A stretch of 64,000 nt of DNA from Pandoraea commovens. GTDB lineage: Bacteria; Pseudomonadota; Gammaproteobacteria; Burkholderiales; Burkholderiaceae. Location: NCBI RefSeq assembly GCF_902459615.1, contig NZ_CABPSA010000005.1, positions 124,001 through 188,000 of the forward strand, given 5' to 3'. The notes under the pieces were generated by a model. That model had not been told where the DNA came from and did not search any database. It worked only from the letters and a program-made list of their open reading frames with translations. Both the position numbers and the translations under genes were made by a program. This document shows, one piece after another, positions 27,094-35,757 of this stretch; position 1 is the stretch's first letter, and each line of letters opens with the position of its first letter.

Positions 27094-28026
27094 TTACAGC
27101 GCGCCCGTCAGTTCCGGCACGACGGTGAACAGATCGCCCACCAGACCGTAGTCCGCCACCGAGAAGATCGGTGCTTCCGGATCCTTGTTGATCGCCACGA
27201 TCACCTTCGAATCCTTCATGCCCGCCAAGTGCTGAATCGCACCCGAAATGCCCACAGCCACATACAACTGCGGCGCGACGATCTTGCCCGTCTGACCAAC
27301 CTGATAGTCGTTCGGCACGTAACCGGCATCGACCGCTGCACGCGATGCGCCCAGCGCCGCACCCAGCTTGTCCGCCAGCGGCTCCAGCACCTTTGTGTAG
27401 TTCTCGCCGCTGCCCAGACCGCGGCCACCCGAGACGATGATCTTCGCCGAGGTCAGCTCAGGACGGTCCAGCTTCGTCACTTCACGGCCCACGAACTGCG
27501 ACACGCCAGCGTCCGGCGTCGCTGCGACGCTTTCCACCGCAGCGCTGCCACCCGTGGCCGCCGCCGGGTCGAAGCCCGTCGAGCGCACCGTGATGACCTT
27601 CACCTTGTCGGCGCTTTGCACCGTCGCAATCGCATTACCTGCGTAGATCGGGCGCTCGAAAGTGTCCGCGCTGTCGACCTTCGTGATATCCGAAATCTGC
27701 GCGACGTCGAGCAACGCTGCGACGCGCGGGGCGATGTTCTTACCGTACGCCGTGGCCGGGGCCAGGATGTGCGAGTAGTTGCCCGCAATCGACACCACTT
27801 CGTCCGCGATGTTCTCAGCCAGACCGTCGCCGAAGTACGCGGCGTCTGCGAGCAATACCTTCTTCACACCGGCGATCTGCGCGGCGGCGTCGGCTGCTGC
27901 CTTCGCGTTGCTGCCCGCGACCAGCACGTGCACGTCGTCGCCGCATTGCAGCGCTGCCGTCACCGTATTCAGGGTCGCCGACTTGATAGCGTTGTTGTCG
28001 TGTTCTGCAATGACCAGAATGCTCAT
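27094..28026 (-). CDS. etfA: Electron transfer flavoprotein, alpha subunit
   Basis: The FAD-carrying subunit of ETF, which collects electrons from acyl-CoA dehydrogenases and passes them to ETF-ubiquinone oxidoreductase. The 310-residue protein starts '[22 protein letters not shown]' and has the C-terminal FAD-binding domain with '[13 protein letters not shown]', '[57 protein letters not shown]', the ETF-alpha signature. It begins 13 bases after etfB. Confidence 0.97.
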   Translation of the reverse strand: MSILVIAEHDNNAIKSATLNTVTAALQCGDDVHVLVAGSNAKAAADAAAQIAGVKKVLLADAAYFGDGLAENIADEVVSIAGNYSHILAPATAYGKNIAPRVAALLDVAQISDITKVDSADTFERPIYAGNAIATVQSADKVKVITVRSTGFDPAAATGGSAAVESVAATPDAGVSQFVGREVTKLDRPELTSAKIIVSGGRGLGSGENYTKVLEPLADKLGAALGASRAAVDAGYVPNDYQVGQTGKIVAPQLYVAVGISGAIQHLAGMKDSKVIVAINKDPEAPIFSVADYGLVGDLFTVVPELTGAL

Positions 28027-28039
28027 CTCGTCGTCTCCC

Positions 28040-28789
28040 TTAGATAACCTTGGCTTCGGTCTTGAGCTTGTCGACGAGCGCTGCCACGTCCGCCACCTTC
28101 ACCCCTGCGCTGCGCTTGGGCGGCTCGGCCACCTTCAGCGTCTTCAGACGCGGGCTCACATCTACACCCAGATCCGCAGGCTTCACGGTCTCCAGCGGCT
28201 TCTTCTTCGCCTTCATGATGTTGGGCAGCGTCACGTAACGCGGCTCGTTCAGGCGCAGGTCCGTCGTGATCACCGCAGGCAGCGACAGCGACACGGTCTC
28301 GAGACCGCCGTCCACTTCGCGCGTCACTTGTGCACGGTTGTCCGCCACCGACACCTTCGAGGCGAACGTCGCCTGCGGCAGCTTAGCGAGTGCCGCGAGC
28401 ATCTGACCCGTTTGGTTGGAATCGTCGTCGATCGCCTGCTTGCCGAGGATCACCAGTTGCGGCTGCTCCTTGTCCACCAGCGCTTTGAGCAGCTTGGCCA
28501 CGGCCAGCGGCTGCAACTCTTCGTCAGACTCGATGAGAATCGCGCGATCCGCACCGATGGCCAGCGCCGTACGCAGCGTCTCTTGCGACTGGGCCACGCC
28601 CGCCGACACCGCGATCACTTCCGTCGCCACGCCCGCTTCCTTCAGACGCACCGCCTCTTCCACCGCGATTTCGTCGAACGGATTCATCGACATCTTCACG
28701 TTCGCGATGTCGACGCCACTGCCGTCGCTCTTCACGCGAACCTTTACGTTGTAATCCACTACCCGTTTGACCGGTACCAGGATCTTCAT
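28040..28789 (-). CDS. etfB: Electron transfer flavoprotein, beta subunit
   Basis: AMP-binding beta subunit of ETF. The 249-residue product starts '[20 protein letters not shown]' and contains '[21 protein letters not shown]', '[24 protein letters not shown]' and the ETF-beta recognition-loop region '[25 protein letters not shown]'. It heads the etfB-etfA-dehydrogenase set, so the dehydrogenase and its electron acceptor are encoded together. Confidence 0.97.
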   Translation of the reverse strand: MKILVPVKRVVDYNVKVRVKSDGSGVDIANVKMSMNPFDEIAVEEAVRLKEAGVATEVIAVSAGVAQSQETLRTALAIGADRAILIESDEELQPLAVAKLLKALVDKEQPQLVILGKQAIDDDSNQTGQMLAALAKLPQATFASKVSVADNRAQVTREVDGGLETVSLSLPAVITTDLRLNEPRYVTLPNIMKAKKKPLETVKPADLGVDVSPRLKTLKVAEPPKRSAGVKVADVAALVDKLKTEAKVI

Positions 28790-29157
28790 GAACTCGCTCC
28801 AAAGTTACGTTTACGTCAATCCGCTGCCATTATAACCACTCGGCTGATGACGCATTATGTGCATATTTGCGGCATTTTGTGGCGAGCGTTCATGTGTCGC
28901 TTTGAATAAGCCACGGATGCACGATCCTTACGATCACGGCTCCGGAGGCAGGCCGGACGCGCTTACCCAGCGCCCTGCCACCCCGAACGATCGTGCTATT
29001 TTTATGCAAATCGTGACGCACAGCCAGTTTCCTCGTGGTGCGTTTCCTCTAGAGAATTCACCCCGGCGCAAGACGGCCTATGATCGAATGGCGCACCCGA
29101 TCATCACTGTGCCGTCGCACATACGACGGTCACCCGGCCAACGCGCCAGGAGGAGAC
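28790..29157. other. Divergent intergenic region between etfB and the alpha/beta hydrolase gene
   Basis: 368 bases with no gene I can support. It holds the putative etfB -10 at 28829-28834 and an AT-rich patch CTATTTTTATGCAAAT near 29000. Short in-frame extensions upstream of the hydrolase ATG lack ribosome-binding sites. Confidence 0.6.
28829..28834 (-). promoter_or_regulatory. Probable -10 element for etfB
   Basis: A perfect TATAAT on the minus strand, 40 bases upstream of the etfB start. No convincing -35 lies 16-18 bases further up, so the call rests on the -10 alone. Confidence 0.35.
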
Positions 29158-30123
29158 ATGACAACGCATTCGGAATCGCGCCTGCAAGCCAGCGACGGAC
29201 TGATGCTCCACGTCCATAGCTGGTACCCGGACACCGACGGCGACACAGACACCCCACTACGCGCTGTGGTTGCCATCGTGCACGGCATGGGGGAGCACGG
29301 CGGACGGTATGCGCGTCTGGCGGCGCATTTCGCGTCGCTCGGCATTGCGACCGTCACGTACGATCTGCGCGGTCACGGCCGCTCGGAAGGCTCGCGTGTC
29401 TACGTCAATCGTTTCGACGAATACCTTAACGACACCGAGATCTTCCTCACGCACGTGCGCACGACCTTTGGGCCGACGCCGCTCTTCCTGCTCGGGCATA
29501 GCATGGGGGGCGCCATCGCGGCGCTTTACACAATCACGCGCGCGCCCGCGAACGTGAGTGGCCTGCTGCTCAGCAGCCCCGCCCTCGCCCCGGGCGAACC
29601 GGTCGCGCCGTGGATGGTGAAGGCCGGTCGCTGGGTATCGCGCTGGCTACCGAAGGTGCCGGTCTTCAAGATCGATCCGGCCGCCATCGCCCGCGACAAG
29701 ACCGTGGTCGACGCAGCGAAGAAAGATCCGCTTAACGCGTATCGCGGCACCCCGGCGCGCACCGCCGCCGAACTGCTCGACGCCATGGCGCGCATTCACG
29801 CCAACGCCGACGCACTGCATTTACCGCTTTACGTCTTCCACGGCACCGCCGACCGGCTCACCGCCCCCTGGGCAAGCGAACAGTTTCACGGCAATGCCGG
29901 ATCGCAGGACAAGACCCTTCGGCTGTATCCCGGTCACTTTCATGAAACGCTCAACGACCTCGATCGCGAGAAGGTTATCGACGAGTTGACTTATTGGTTG
30001 CTGGCGCACGTACCGGAAACCGCCGCCACAAAGCGCAAGCACCCCCAGTCCATGACGCATGAACCGCGCATGAGCGAAACATCGACGGCAAAGCCCGCGC
30101 TCGGGACGCACCACAGCCACTGA
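29158..30123 (+). CDS. Alpha/beta hydrolase, monoacylglycerol lipase / lysophospholipase type
   Basis: A 321-residue serine hydrolase. It shows 'AIVHGMGEHGGRYARLA' (HGxxEH oxyanion region), 'VTYDLRGHGRSEGSR', the nucleophile elbow 'LLGHSMGG', an acid in 'FHGTADRLT' and the catalytic His in 'YPGHFHETLNDLDRE'. This is the Serine aminopeptidase S33/Hydrolase_4 pattern seen in monoacylglycerol lipases and lysophospholipases. No signal peptide is visible. The ATG at 29158 follows AGGAGGAGAC. The last 30 residues are a polar unconserved tail. Substrate unknown; it stands alone between divergent etfB and fpr. Confidence 0.85.
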   Translation: MTTHSESRLQASDGLMLHVHSWYPDTDGDTDTPLRAVVAIVHGMGEHGGRYARLAAHFASLGIATVTYDLRGHGRSEGSRVYVNRFDEYLNDTEIFLTHVRTTFGPTPLFLLGHSMGGAIAALYTITRAPANVSGLLLSSPALAPGEPVAPWMVKAGRWVSRWLPKVPVFKIDPAAIARDKTVVDAAKKDPLNAYRGTPARTAAELLDAMARIHANADALHLPLYVFHGTADRLTAPWASEQFHGNAGSQDKTLRLYPGHFHETLNDLDREKVIDELTYWLLAHVPETAATKRKHPQSMTHEPRMSETSTAKPALGTHHSH

Positions 30124-30235
30124 CGAATGCCTTCGCGTGGCGGCCCCGGAACCCGCCTCGCGAACAGGGTCTCGTCACGCAATACCTCGCTGCGCGTTAC
30201 ACTGAAGCCGTGTGGAATTGCGAGGAGCCTCCGGC

Positions 30236-31030
30236 ATGCAAGCGCAGACGACGCAGCAGACACAGCAGACGAAATACTCGCCGCAGACGGTCACCGGCAT
30301 GCATTTCTGGACGCCGACGATCTTCAGCATCAAGACCACGCGCCCGCCCGGCCTGCAATTCACCGCCGGGCAGTTCGTGCGTCTCGGACTACCGGGCGAC
30401 GATGGCGAACTGATCTGGCGCGCCTATTCCTTCGTGAATTCGCCCGCCGAAGATACATTGGAGTTCTACGTAATTACGATCCCCGAGGGCCAGCTCACGC
30501 CCCGGCTGTCGGAACTCAAGGTCGGCGACGAACTGTTCGTCGATCACACCGCCTACGGCTTCCTCACGCTCGACCGATTCACCGGCGGCGACGACCTGTG
30601 GCTGCTCGCCACCGGCACCGGCTTAGCGCCCTTTGTGTCGATTCTCCGCGACCCGGAAGTCTGGCAGCGCTTCAAACGCATCTTCGTCGTGCACAGTGTG
30701 CGATGGGAGCGCGACCTCGCCTATTACGAGGAACTCCGTCACTTCTCGCATCCTGATGTCGATCCGGCGCTCGTCGACAAGCTGCACTTCGCAGTGAGCG
30801 TCACGCGCGAGCAAACGCCCGGCGCGCTCTATGGACGCATCACGTCGTTACTGGCTTCAGGGGAACTGGAAAAGGCCGTCGGCGCAACGCTCGATCCCGC
30901 CACTTCGCGCATCATGGTCTGCGGCAATCCGGACATGATCAAGGAACTGCGTGCCTGGTTCACCGGCAATGGTTATGCGGTGAGCCGCACGGCGACACCC
31001 GGGCCGCTCGTGCTGGAAAAGCAGTGGTGA
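30236..31030 (+). CDS. fpr: Ferredoxin--NADP+ reductase
   Basis: Moves electrons between NADPH and ferredoxin or flavodoxin via FAD. The 264-residue protein has 'FTAGQFVRLGL', the FAD motif 'RAYSFVNSP', 'FLTLDRF', the NADP motif 'LLATGTGLAPFVSIL', 'VHSVRWERDLAY' and ends 'LVLEKQW', the bacterial Fpr subclass II pattern. The ATG at 30236 follows GAGGAG; an upstream GTG at 30212 is less likely. It converges with the enoyl-CoA hydratase gene, with only 13 bases between the stops. Confidence 0.92.
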   Translation: MQAQTTQQTQQTKYSPQTVTGMHFWTPTIFSIKTTRPPGLQFTAGQFVRLGLPGDDGELIWRAYSFVNSPAEDTLEFYVITIPEGQLTPRLSELKVGDELFVDHTAYGFLTLDRFTGGDDLWLLATGTGLAPFVSILRDPEVWQRFKRIFVVHSVRWERDLAYYEELRHFSHPDVDPALVDKLHFAVSVTREQTPGALYGRITSLLASGELEKAVGATLDPATSRIMVCGNPDMIKELRAWFTGNGYAVSRTATPGPLVLEKQW

Positions 31031-31043
31031 CGACGGTTGGCGC

Positions 31044-31865
31044 TTAGTCCTTCGGCTTCGTCCACTCCGGCGGACGCTTCTCGATGAATGCCTGCACGCC
31101 TTCGAGCGCGCATGCATCCATCATGTTGCACGCCATTGTCTGCCCCGCCATCTGATAAGCCGCTTCGATACCCGTCTCGGCCTGACGATAGAACAGCCCC
31201 TTGCCCGCCGCCACCGCTGCCGCAGGTTTGGCAAGAATCGAGCGGCACAGCGCCGCCACTTCGCCGTCGAGGCGTTCCATCGGCGCGACACGATTGATAA
31301 GACCGCGCTCGCAAGCCGTCTGCGCATCGATGAAATCGCCCGTCAGCAGCATCTCCATCGCTTGCTTGCGCGTGAGATTGCGCGAGAGCGCCACACCCGG
31401 TGTCGCGCAGAACAGACCGACGTTGATGCCCGACACCGCGAAGCGTGCCGCCGACGCGGCGACTGCGAGATCGCACATCGCCACCAACTGACACCCGGCC
31501 GCCGTCGCGATACCGTGCACGCGAGCGATCACCGGCTGCGGCATGCGCTGGATCGTCAGCATCACGCGCGTGCATTGGTTGAACAGCGTGCGGTAGTAGT
31601 CGAGCGACGGCTCGGCGCGCATCTCCTTGAGATCGTGCCCGGCGCAGAATGCCGCCCCTGCAGCGCCCAGCACCACGACGCGCGCAGTGTCGTCGCGCGC
31701 GACGTCGTCCAGCGCCCGTTGCAGCGCGTCGAGCATCGCTTCGGAGAGGGCATTGAATTGACGCGGACGATTCAGCGTGAGCGTGACCACGCCGGCCAGA
31801 TCGCCTTCACCACGCGTGACGAGTACCAGCGGCCCGCTGGCCGCAGTCGCTTCCGATGACGTCAT
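31044..31865 (-). CDS. Enoyl-CoA hydratase family protein (ECHDC3-like)
   Basis: A 273-residue crotonase-fold protein: 'VTLTLNRPRQFNALSEAMLDAL', 'AAFCAGHDLKEM' (oxyanion Gly-His in place of the usual Ala-Asp loop), 'HGIATAAGCQLVAMCDLAVAA', 'GLFCATPGVALSRNL' and 'AFIEKRPPEW'. In true hydratases one catalytic Glu lies in the 'GGGxEL' loop; here the loop reads 'AAGCQL', so hydratase activity is doubtful and another crotonase reaction is possible. The ATG at 31865 has AGGAG. It lies downstream of the deacetylase gene on the same strand, after a 97-base gap with two palindromes. Confidence 0.85.
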   Translation of the reverse strand: MTSSEATAASGPLVLVTRGEGDLAGVVTLTLNRPRQFNALSEAMLDALQRALDDVARDDTARVVVLGAAGAAFCAGHDLKEMRAEPSLDYYRTLFNQCTRVMLTIQRMPQPVIARVHGIATAAGCQLVAMCDLAVAASAARFAVSGINVGLFCATPGVALSRNLTRKQAMEMLLTGDFIDAQTACERGLINRVAPMERLDGEVAALCRSILAKPAAAVAAGKGLFYRQAETGIEAAYQMAGQTMACNMMDACALEGVQAFIEKRPPEWTKPKD

Positions 31866-31895
31866 GTTGTCTCCTGTGCCGCCTCTAGCCCTTAA

Positions 31896-31909
31896 CCCGA
31901 TATATCGGG
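31896..31909. repeat. 14-bp perfect palindrome upstream of the enoyl-CoA hydratase homologue
   Basis: CCCGATATATCGGG, 31 bases before the start codon at 31865. The lack of a loop makes a protein-binding operator more likely than an RNA hairpin. Confidence 0.55.
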
Positions 31910-31931
31910 AAGACGGCCGGCATCTTGCATT

Positions 31932-31949
31932 CGTCGCACGCGTGCGACG
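31932..31949. repeat. 18-bp perfect palindrome between the deacetylase and enoyl-CoA hydratase genes
   Basis: CGTCGCACGCGTGCGACG, 13 bases downstream of the deacetylase stop. It could be an operator or part of a terminator stem; no T-run follows on minus. Confidence 0.55.
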
Positions 31950-31962
31950 CGCCATGCTGCCG

Positions 31963-32886
31963 TCAGACGTCGGCGAGCACCTTCAGATGGGCCACGACGC
32001 TGCGTCCGAGCGCCGAGAGGTTGTAGCCGCCTTCGAGGCAGCTCACGATGCGTCCCTTGGCGTGACGATCGGCAATGGCCTTGACTTCCTTGGTCATCCA
32101 CGCGAAGTCCGCTTCGGTGAGCCCGAGGCCGCCGAGATCGTCTTCGCGATGCGCGTCGAAGCCTGCCGAGAAGAAGATCATTTCCGGACGGAACGCATTG
32201 AGGCGTCCCAGCCAGCCGTACTCGATGGCTTCGCGTGCGGCCATACCAGACGTGCGCGCTTCGAGCGGAATGTTGAGCATGTTCGGCGCAGGATCCTTCG
32301 CGCCGGAGAACGGATAGAACGGGTGCTGGAAGATGCCGCACATCAGCACGCGCTCGTCGTTGCCGAACGCAGCTTCGGTGCCGTTGCCGTGGTGCACGTC
32401 GAAGTCGACGATCGCCACACGCGACAGCCCATGCACTTCGAGCGCGTGTGCCGCTGCAATCGCCACGTTGTTGAACAGGCAGAAGCCCATCGCACGCGTG
32501 GGCGTGGCGTGGTGGCCAGGCGGACGTACGCTGCAAAAGGCGTTGTCGAGTTCGCCTCGAATGACCGCATCCGTCGCTGCAATCGCCGCACCCGCCGCAC
32601 GCGTTGCCGCGCGCCAGGAGTACGGGTTCAGCAGCGTATCGGGATCGATGGGGAAGTACCCGGATTCGGGAATGTTGTCGCGAATGAAATCGATGTGGTC
32701 TTGCGTGTGCACGAGCCGCAGGCTGGCTTCGTCGGCCGCCGGGGCTTCACGGCGCTCGAGCAGGCCGTCGATGCGTCCCGCGATCAACTGGTCTTCGATG
32801 GCGCGCAGCCGTTCGGGGCATTCCGGATGCCACTCGCCCATTTCGTGACGCACGCAATCGGGGTGCGTATAAAACCCGGTAGCCAT
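31963..32886 (-). CDS. Histone-deacetylase-family amidohydrolase (acetylpolyamine amidohydrolase-like)
   Basis: A 307-residue zinc hydrolase of the arginase/deacetylase fold. It starts 'MATGFYTHPDCVRHEMGEWHPECPERL' and has 'RPPGHHAT' (catalytic His pair), 'VDFDVHHGNGTE' (zinc ligands Asp and His), 'FFSAGFDAHREDDLGGL' (third Asp ligand) and 'CLEGGYNLSALG'. Bacteria lack histones; relatives deacetylate polyamines or other small acetylated amines, or lysines of enzymes such as acetyl-CoA synthetase. The neighbouring crotonase-family gene suggests acyl metabolism, but the substrate is unknown. Confidence 0.9.
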   Translation of the reverse strand: MATGFYTHPDCVRHEMGEWHPECPERLRAIEDQLIAGRIDGLLERREAPAADEASLRLVHTQDHIDFIRDNIPESGYFPIDPDTLLNPYSWRAATRAAGAAIAATDAVIRGELDNAFCSVRPPGHHATPTRAMGFCLFNNVAIAAAHALEVHGLSRVAIVDFDVHHGNGTEAAFGNDERVLMCGIFQHPFYPFSGAKDPAPNMLNIPLEARTSGMAAREAIEYGWLGRLNAFRPEMIFFSAGFDAHREDDLGGLGLTEADFAWMTKEVKAIADRHAKGRIVSCLEGGYNLSALGRSVVAHLKVLADV

Positions 32887-33171
32887 TCGTTGTGTCGCCT
32901 ATCGCTTCGAATCGTTATATTGGGACGGGCGGGGGATGCCCGCCGCGCCGTGGTCTCCACGTCCGGTAGCGGCCGGGCGCAGAGCCTGGCTCGCGTCGCG
33001 AAAATGTGCCGCAAACATCACACGACATCACCTGCAAACGCGTGCCGATAGCCGGCATCCCCCATGAACACTGTCACGGACAGTGCACAGGCCTTAAGGT
33101 ATCACAGGTGCACTCGGTTATACTGCCAAGCAGTCTCCCAGCAGACCCGTGTCAGCCGGTAAGGGCCGATC

Positions 33172-33186
33172 TCCCGAAATTCGGGA
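33172..33186. repeat. 15-bp palindrome TCCCGAAATTCGGGA
   Basis: The odd-length inverted repeat shares CCCGA/TCGGG half-sites with the palindrome at 31896-31909, but the half-sites are three rather than four bases apart. Confidence 0.5.
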
Positions 33187-33274
33187 CGGCAGGAACTGGC
33201 ATGAATGGTTGACGCTCTAGAGGGCATCTCGCTTTGAGTGAGCACTTTGCGTCACTCGAAAGTGCGCCCATCGG

Positions 33275-33292
33275 CATCGATAGCTATCGATG
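33275..33292. repeat. 18-bp perfect palindrome CATCGATAGCTATCGATG
   Basis: Lies 78 bases before the mltB start. A loop-free, AT-centred palindrome, suitable as a dimeric repressor site. The regulator is unknown. Confidence 0.5.
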
Positions 33293-33370
33293 AGAGCGCC
33301 AACGCGACTAACGTGATCGCGGCCCAACCGCCGCATCGCATTCGGACTTCATACAGGCCTGACAGACAGC

Positions 33371-34630
33371 ATGACATCACCGGTACGGATGTACGATTCT
33401 CTCCCGTTGGCGCAAGCACGCCACGCTCGACCGGACACTGCGCGCCCTCTCACTGCGGCGTCGCTCCGGCAATTTTCCCGCTCGTCTCACGTCGCTCGCT
33501 CATTCGGCGCATTCGGCTCGCTCGGCATTGCGCTGTGCCTGAGTGCATCGTTCGCGATGACGGCGCTCACGAGTGTCGACGCGCATGCGCAGACGCGCCC
33601 CAAGGCGGTCGCGCAATCTTCTCAGTCGTCGCAGACGGAGTTCGAGGAAGAAGTAGTGCCGCAACGCTACGCGGCGAACCCGGAAGTCGACGCGTTCATC
33701 AACGACCTCGTCGCGCGCAACGGCTTCAATCGTGGCGAGCTTCAGAAGATCTTCTCGCGCGTCGTGTTCTCGCAGACGGCCGCACGCCTTGTCGCGCCGC
33801 CCGCCACGCCGGGCCAGAAGAACTGGACGAAGTACGAGAAGAACTTCCTCGACAACACCCGCATCAACGGCGGCGTGCGCTTCTGGAATCAGAATGCTGC
33901 GGCGCTCTCGCGCGCTGCACGCGAGTATGGCGTGCCCGAAGAGATCATCGTCTCCATCATCGGCGTCGAGACGATCTACGGGCGCAACATGGGCAACTTC
34001 CGCACCATCGACGCGCTCACCACGCTGGCGTTCGATTACCCGCCCGCCCGCAACCGTTCCGAGCGCATGGCGCTGTTCCGCAAGGAGCTTGAGAACCTGC
34101 TGCTGTACGCACGCGAGCGGAACGTCGATCCGTTCAGCATCTACGGATCGTATGCCGGTGCCATCGGCATCCCGCAATTCATGCCGTCATCGATCCGCAA
34201 CTACGCGGTGGATTACAGCGGCGACGGCAAGATCAACCTGACGACCGACGTGGCGGATGCCATCGGCAGCGTCGCCAACTTCCTCAAGCAGCACGGATGG
34301 CAGGCGGGTCAGCCGGTTGTGTGGAACATTGCCGGGGATCGCGGCAGTCAGGGGCTGGCCGAAGCCGGTGCCGACGGACAACCTGAACCGCATTGGAAGC
34401 TCGGCGACTTCATCAAGGCTGGCATGCTGATGAACGAGCCGAAGCTCGATGTGGGCGGGGCGCTGGACACGCCGGTGCTGATCGTCGATCTGCCGACGCC
34501 GGGACAAGCCACACAGTACCGCATGGGCCTCACGAATTTCTACGTGCTCACGCGCTACAACCGAAGCTTCTTCTACGCTATGGCGGTGTACGATCTGGCC
34601 GACGCGATCAAGGCGGCACGCGCGCCGTAA
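33371..34630 (+). CDS. mltB: Membrane-bound lytic murein transglycosylase B
   Basis: Cleaves the glycan strand of peptidoglycan to give 1,6-anhydromuramyl ends. The 419-residue product has a long n-region and a hydrophobic core near 50-70 with a likely cut after 'DAHA' (residue 73), and no lipobox Cys, so it is probably periplasmic rather than lipid-anchored. The catalytic Glu is in 'IIGVETIYGRNMGNF' (Glu200). 'GSYAGAIGIPQFMPSSIRNYAVDYSGDGKINL' and 'FYVLTRYNRSFFYAMAVYDLA' are typical of the MltB family. Met7 at 33389 is an alternative start. A terminator follows. Confidence 0.92.
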   Translation: MTSPVRMYDSLPLAQARHARPDTARPLTAASLRQFSRSSHVARSFGAFGSLGIALCLSASFAMTALTSVDAHAQTRPKAVAQSSQSSQTEFEEEVVPQRYAANPEVDAFINDLVARNGFNRGELQKIFSRVVFSQTAARLVAPPATPGQKNWTKYEKNFLDNTRINGGVRFWNQNAAALSRAAREYGVPEEIIVSIIGVETIYGRNMGNFRTIDALTTLAFDYPPARNRSERMALFRKELENLLLYARERNVDPFSIYGSYAGAIGIPQFMPSSIRNYAVDYSGDGKINLTTDVADAIGSVANFLKQHGWQAGQPVVWNIAGDRGSQGLAEAGADGQPEPHWKLGDFIKAGMLMNEPKLDVGGALDTPVLIVDLPTPGQATQYRMGLTNFYVLTRYNRSFFYAMAVYDLADAIKAARAP

Positions 34631-34676
34631 TCTCGGCGACATCGCAGCGAGCAGCGACTTGCCGTCATCATGAACA

Positions 34677-34700
34677 ACGGGACCCTCGGGTCCCGTTTTC
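34677..34700. terminator. Terminator between convergent mltB and cysM
   Basis: ACGGGACCC/GGGTCCCGT with a very short loop, followed by TTTT on plus. It also lies just past the cysM stop on minus. Confidence 0.8.
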
Positions 34701-34728
34701 GTTGGCTGTGCAGCGACTACATACCGCC

Positions 34729-35631
34729 TTACGCCGGGAACACGCCCGTCGACAAATAGCGGTCGCCCCGGTCGCAGACGACGAACACGATGGTCGCGTT
34801 CTCGACCTCACGCGCGAGATTCAGCGCAATCTGGCAGGCGCCCGCTGCCGAGATGCCGCAGAAGATGCCCTCTTCCGCCGCGAGACGGCGTGCCATGATT
34901 TCGGCTTCGGCTTGGGTCACGGAGATCGTACGATCCACACGCGCACGGTCGAAAATCTTCGGCAAATACGCTTCCGGCCACTTGCGAATACCCGGAATAC
35001 GCGACCCTTCGGCAGGCTCTGCACCGATGATCTGCACGGCCTCGCTCTGCTCCTTCAGATATTGCGAGACGCCCATGATCGTGCCCGTCGTCCCCATCGC
35101 GGAGACGAAGTGCGTGATGCGTCCTTCGGTGTCGCGCCAGATTTCGGGGCCGGTGGTTTCGTAATGCGCCAGCGGGTTGTCCGGGTTGGCGAACTGGTCG
35201 AGGATGATGCCGCGTCCGTCGCGTTGCATCTGCTCGGCGAGGTCGCGCGCGTACTCCATACCGCCCTTGACCGGCGTCAGGATGATCTCGGCACCGTAGG
35301 CACCCATGCTCTGACGACGCTCGATGGAGAGGTCTTCCGGCATGATCAGGACCATCTTGTAGCCACGGATGGCGGCGGCCATGGCCAGCGCAATACCGGT
35401 GTTGCCCGACGTGGCTTCGATCAGCGTATCGCCCGGCTTGATGCGTCCGCGCAGTTCGGCGTGTTTGATCATCGACAGCGCCGGACGATCCTTCACCGAT
35501 CCCGCCGGGTTGTTGCCCTCGAGCTTGCCGAGAATCACGTTGTTGCGGCGGCGGATTTCGTCGTCGGGCAAACGCACCAGTTGCACCAGCGGTGTATTGC
35601 CGATGGTGTCTTCGATAGTCTTGTAGGCCAT
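34729..35631 (-). CDS. cysM: Cysteine synthase B (O-acetylserine sulfhydrylase, CysM type)
   Basis: PLP enzyme making cysteine from O-acetylserine with sulfide or thiosulfate. The 300-residue protein has 'TIGNTPLVQL', 'KLEGNNPAGSVKDRPA' with the PLP Lys47, 'LIEATSGNTGIALA' and 'EGIFCGISAAGA'. The 'NPAGSVKDRPA' form favours CysM over CysK. The ATG at 35631 gives 'MAYKTIEDTI'; a longer in-frame start at 35682 is unlikely. Confidence 0.94.
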   Translation of the reverse strand: MAYKTIEDTIGNTPLVQLVRLPDDEIRRRNNVILGKLEGNNPAGSVKDRPALSMIKHAELRGRIKPGDTLIEATSGNTGIALAMAAAIRGYKMVLIMPEDLSIERRQSMGAYGAEIILTPVKGGMEYARDLAEQMQRDGRGIILDQFANPDNPLAHYETTGPEIWRDTEGRITHFVSAMGTTGTIMGVSQYLKEQSEAVQIIGAEPAEGSRIPGIRKWPEAYLPKIFDRARVDRTISVTQAEAEIMARRLAAEEGIFCGISAAGACQIALNLAREVENATIVFVVCDRGDRYLSTGVFPA

Positions 35632-35757
35632 TACGCTAAGCTTTTTCGGTCGGGAATCGGAACATTCTAATCCACCGGCCATGACCGCGCTCAGGGTAAG
35701 GTCTCGCGGCCGGGCGATGCGCCAACTCGCGCCCGGCGCAACCGGCCGCTGGCAGCG

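Larger units (their letters stand above)
32887..33370. other. 484-base intergenic region with several palindromes, upstream of mltB
   Basis: No gene is supported. It carries TATACT at 33119-33124 (a possible -10 without a good -35), a 15-bp palindrome at 33172-33186, an inverted repeat GCACTTT/AAAGTGC at 33242-33265, and an 18-bp palindrome at 33275-33292. It must hold the divergent promoters of the deacetylase gene and mltB. Confidence 0.65.
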
